Below, piece after piece: positions 5,655-5,798 of a stretch of DNA of 5,798 nt. A program made the position numbers and the translations under genes. The notes beneath the pieces were generated by a model that was not told the origin of the DNA, ran no database searches, and saw only the letters and a list, made by a program, of their open reading frames with translations. How positions within the stretch are numbered: position 1 is the first letter of the stretch; every line of letters begins with the position of its first letter. This DNA is from Planctomycetota bacterium (GTDB lineage Bacteria; Planctomycetota; B129-G9), in the NCBI GenBank assembly GCA_003644325.1, contig QNCA01000110.1:1-5798 (forward strand), given 5' to 3'.

Positions 5655-5798
5655 TCACCGCTCCACGTTACGCACCTTGTCACCCACCCCGATTTCGAGT
5701 GATACCTCGCGCTGGGGGCGGATCTCACCCTCGGCCACCCTCAGTTTCGGCTGGAGCGGCTCCCTTGCTCCGGCGGAACCCGGCGAAATGCCGTGCTC
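5655..5798 (-). CDS. C-terminal end of an unidentified protein (partial)
   Basis: The only - strand frame open from the window edge gives 47 residues, ending in EVSLEIGVGDKVRNVER and a TGA stop; the other two - strand frames close after 18 and 23 codons. About three quarters of codons end in G or C, in line with nusA and infB. The segment is charged and soluble, with alternating residues typical of beta strands, but I recognise no family from so short a tail. The + strand from a GTG at 5650 is also open to the edge but reads as a Ser/Pro/Arg-rich shadow. The gene starts beyond the window and runs in the same direction as the small CxxC gene. Confidence 0.45.
   Translation of the reverse strand, partial: EHGISPGSAGAREPLQPKLRVAEGEIRPQREVSLEIGVGDKVRNVER

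Overview
The window carries a two-gene transcription/translation block on the + strand, nusA (388-1836) followed by infB (1833-4592). The two genes overlap by four bases in a GTGA junction and are surely co-transcribed. Both are complete and have every signature expected of NusA and of bacterial IF2. GC-rich coding, the NusA KH1 variant (DCVGACVGVRG, residues 213-223) and a very long, lysine-rich IF2 N-terminus made of KKKVA-type pentapeptides suggest a bacterium of the Planctomycetota or a relative. This placement rests on my memory of family sequences, not on a search.

Positions 1-387 hold no convincing gene. They contain a sigma70-type promoter with perfect consensus boxes (TTGACA, 16 bp, TATAAT; 87-114). 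Next comes a leader of about 265 nt that can fold into a long rod (186-286), then a perfect 10-bp terminator-like hairpin (331-357) just before the nusA ribosome binding site. This could be an attenuated nusA leader or an independent small RNA.

Positions 4593-5165 have no convincing gene but are rich in repeats: a four-copy 8-bp tandem repeat, a tetraloop hairpin, and a 171-bp MITE-like element (4889-5059). The element has 21-bp terminal inverted repeats (19 of 21 match) and a 5-bp direct repeat AAAAT at each edge. It lies against the U-tract of a strong intrinsic terminator (5061-5095) that serves a short convergent gene on the - strand.

That gene (5166-5357) encodes a 63-residue protein with two CxxC pairs, probably a small zinc-binding protein. 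The rest of the window (5358-5654) is non-coding with several hairpins. At the right edge the C-terminal 47 residues of an unidentified - strand gene enter the window (5655-5798). The neighbours often found with nusA and infB (rimP upstream, ylxR between, rbfA and truB downstream) are absent here, so the block is short and its 3' flank looks rearranged.
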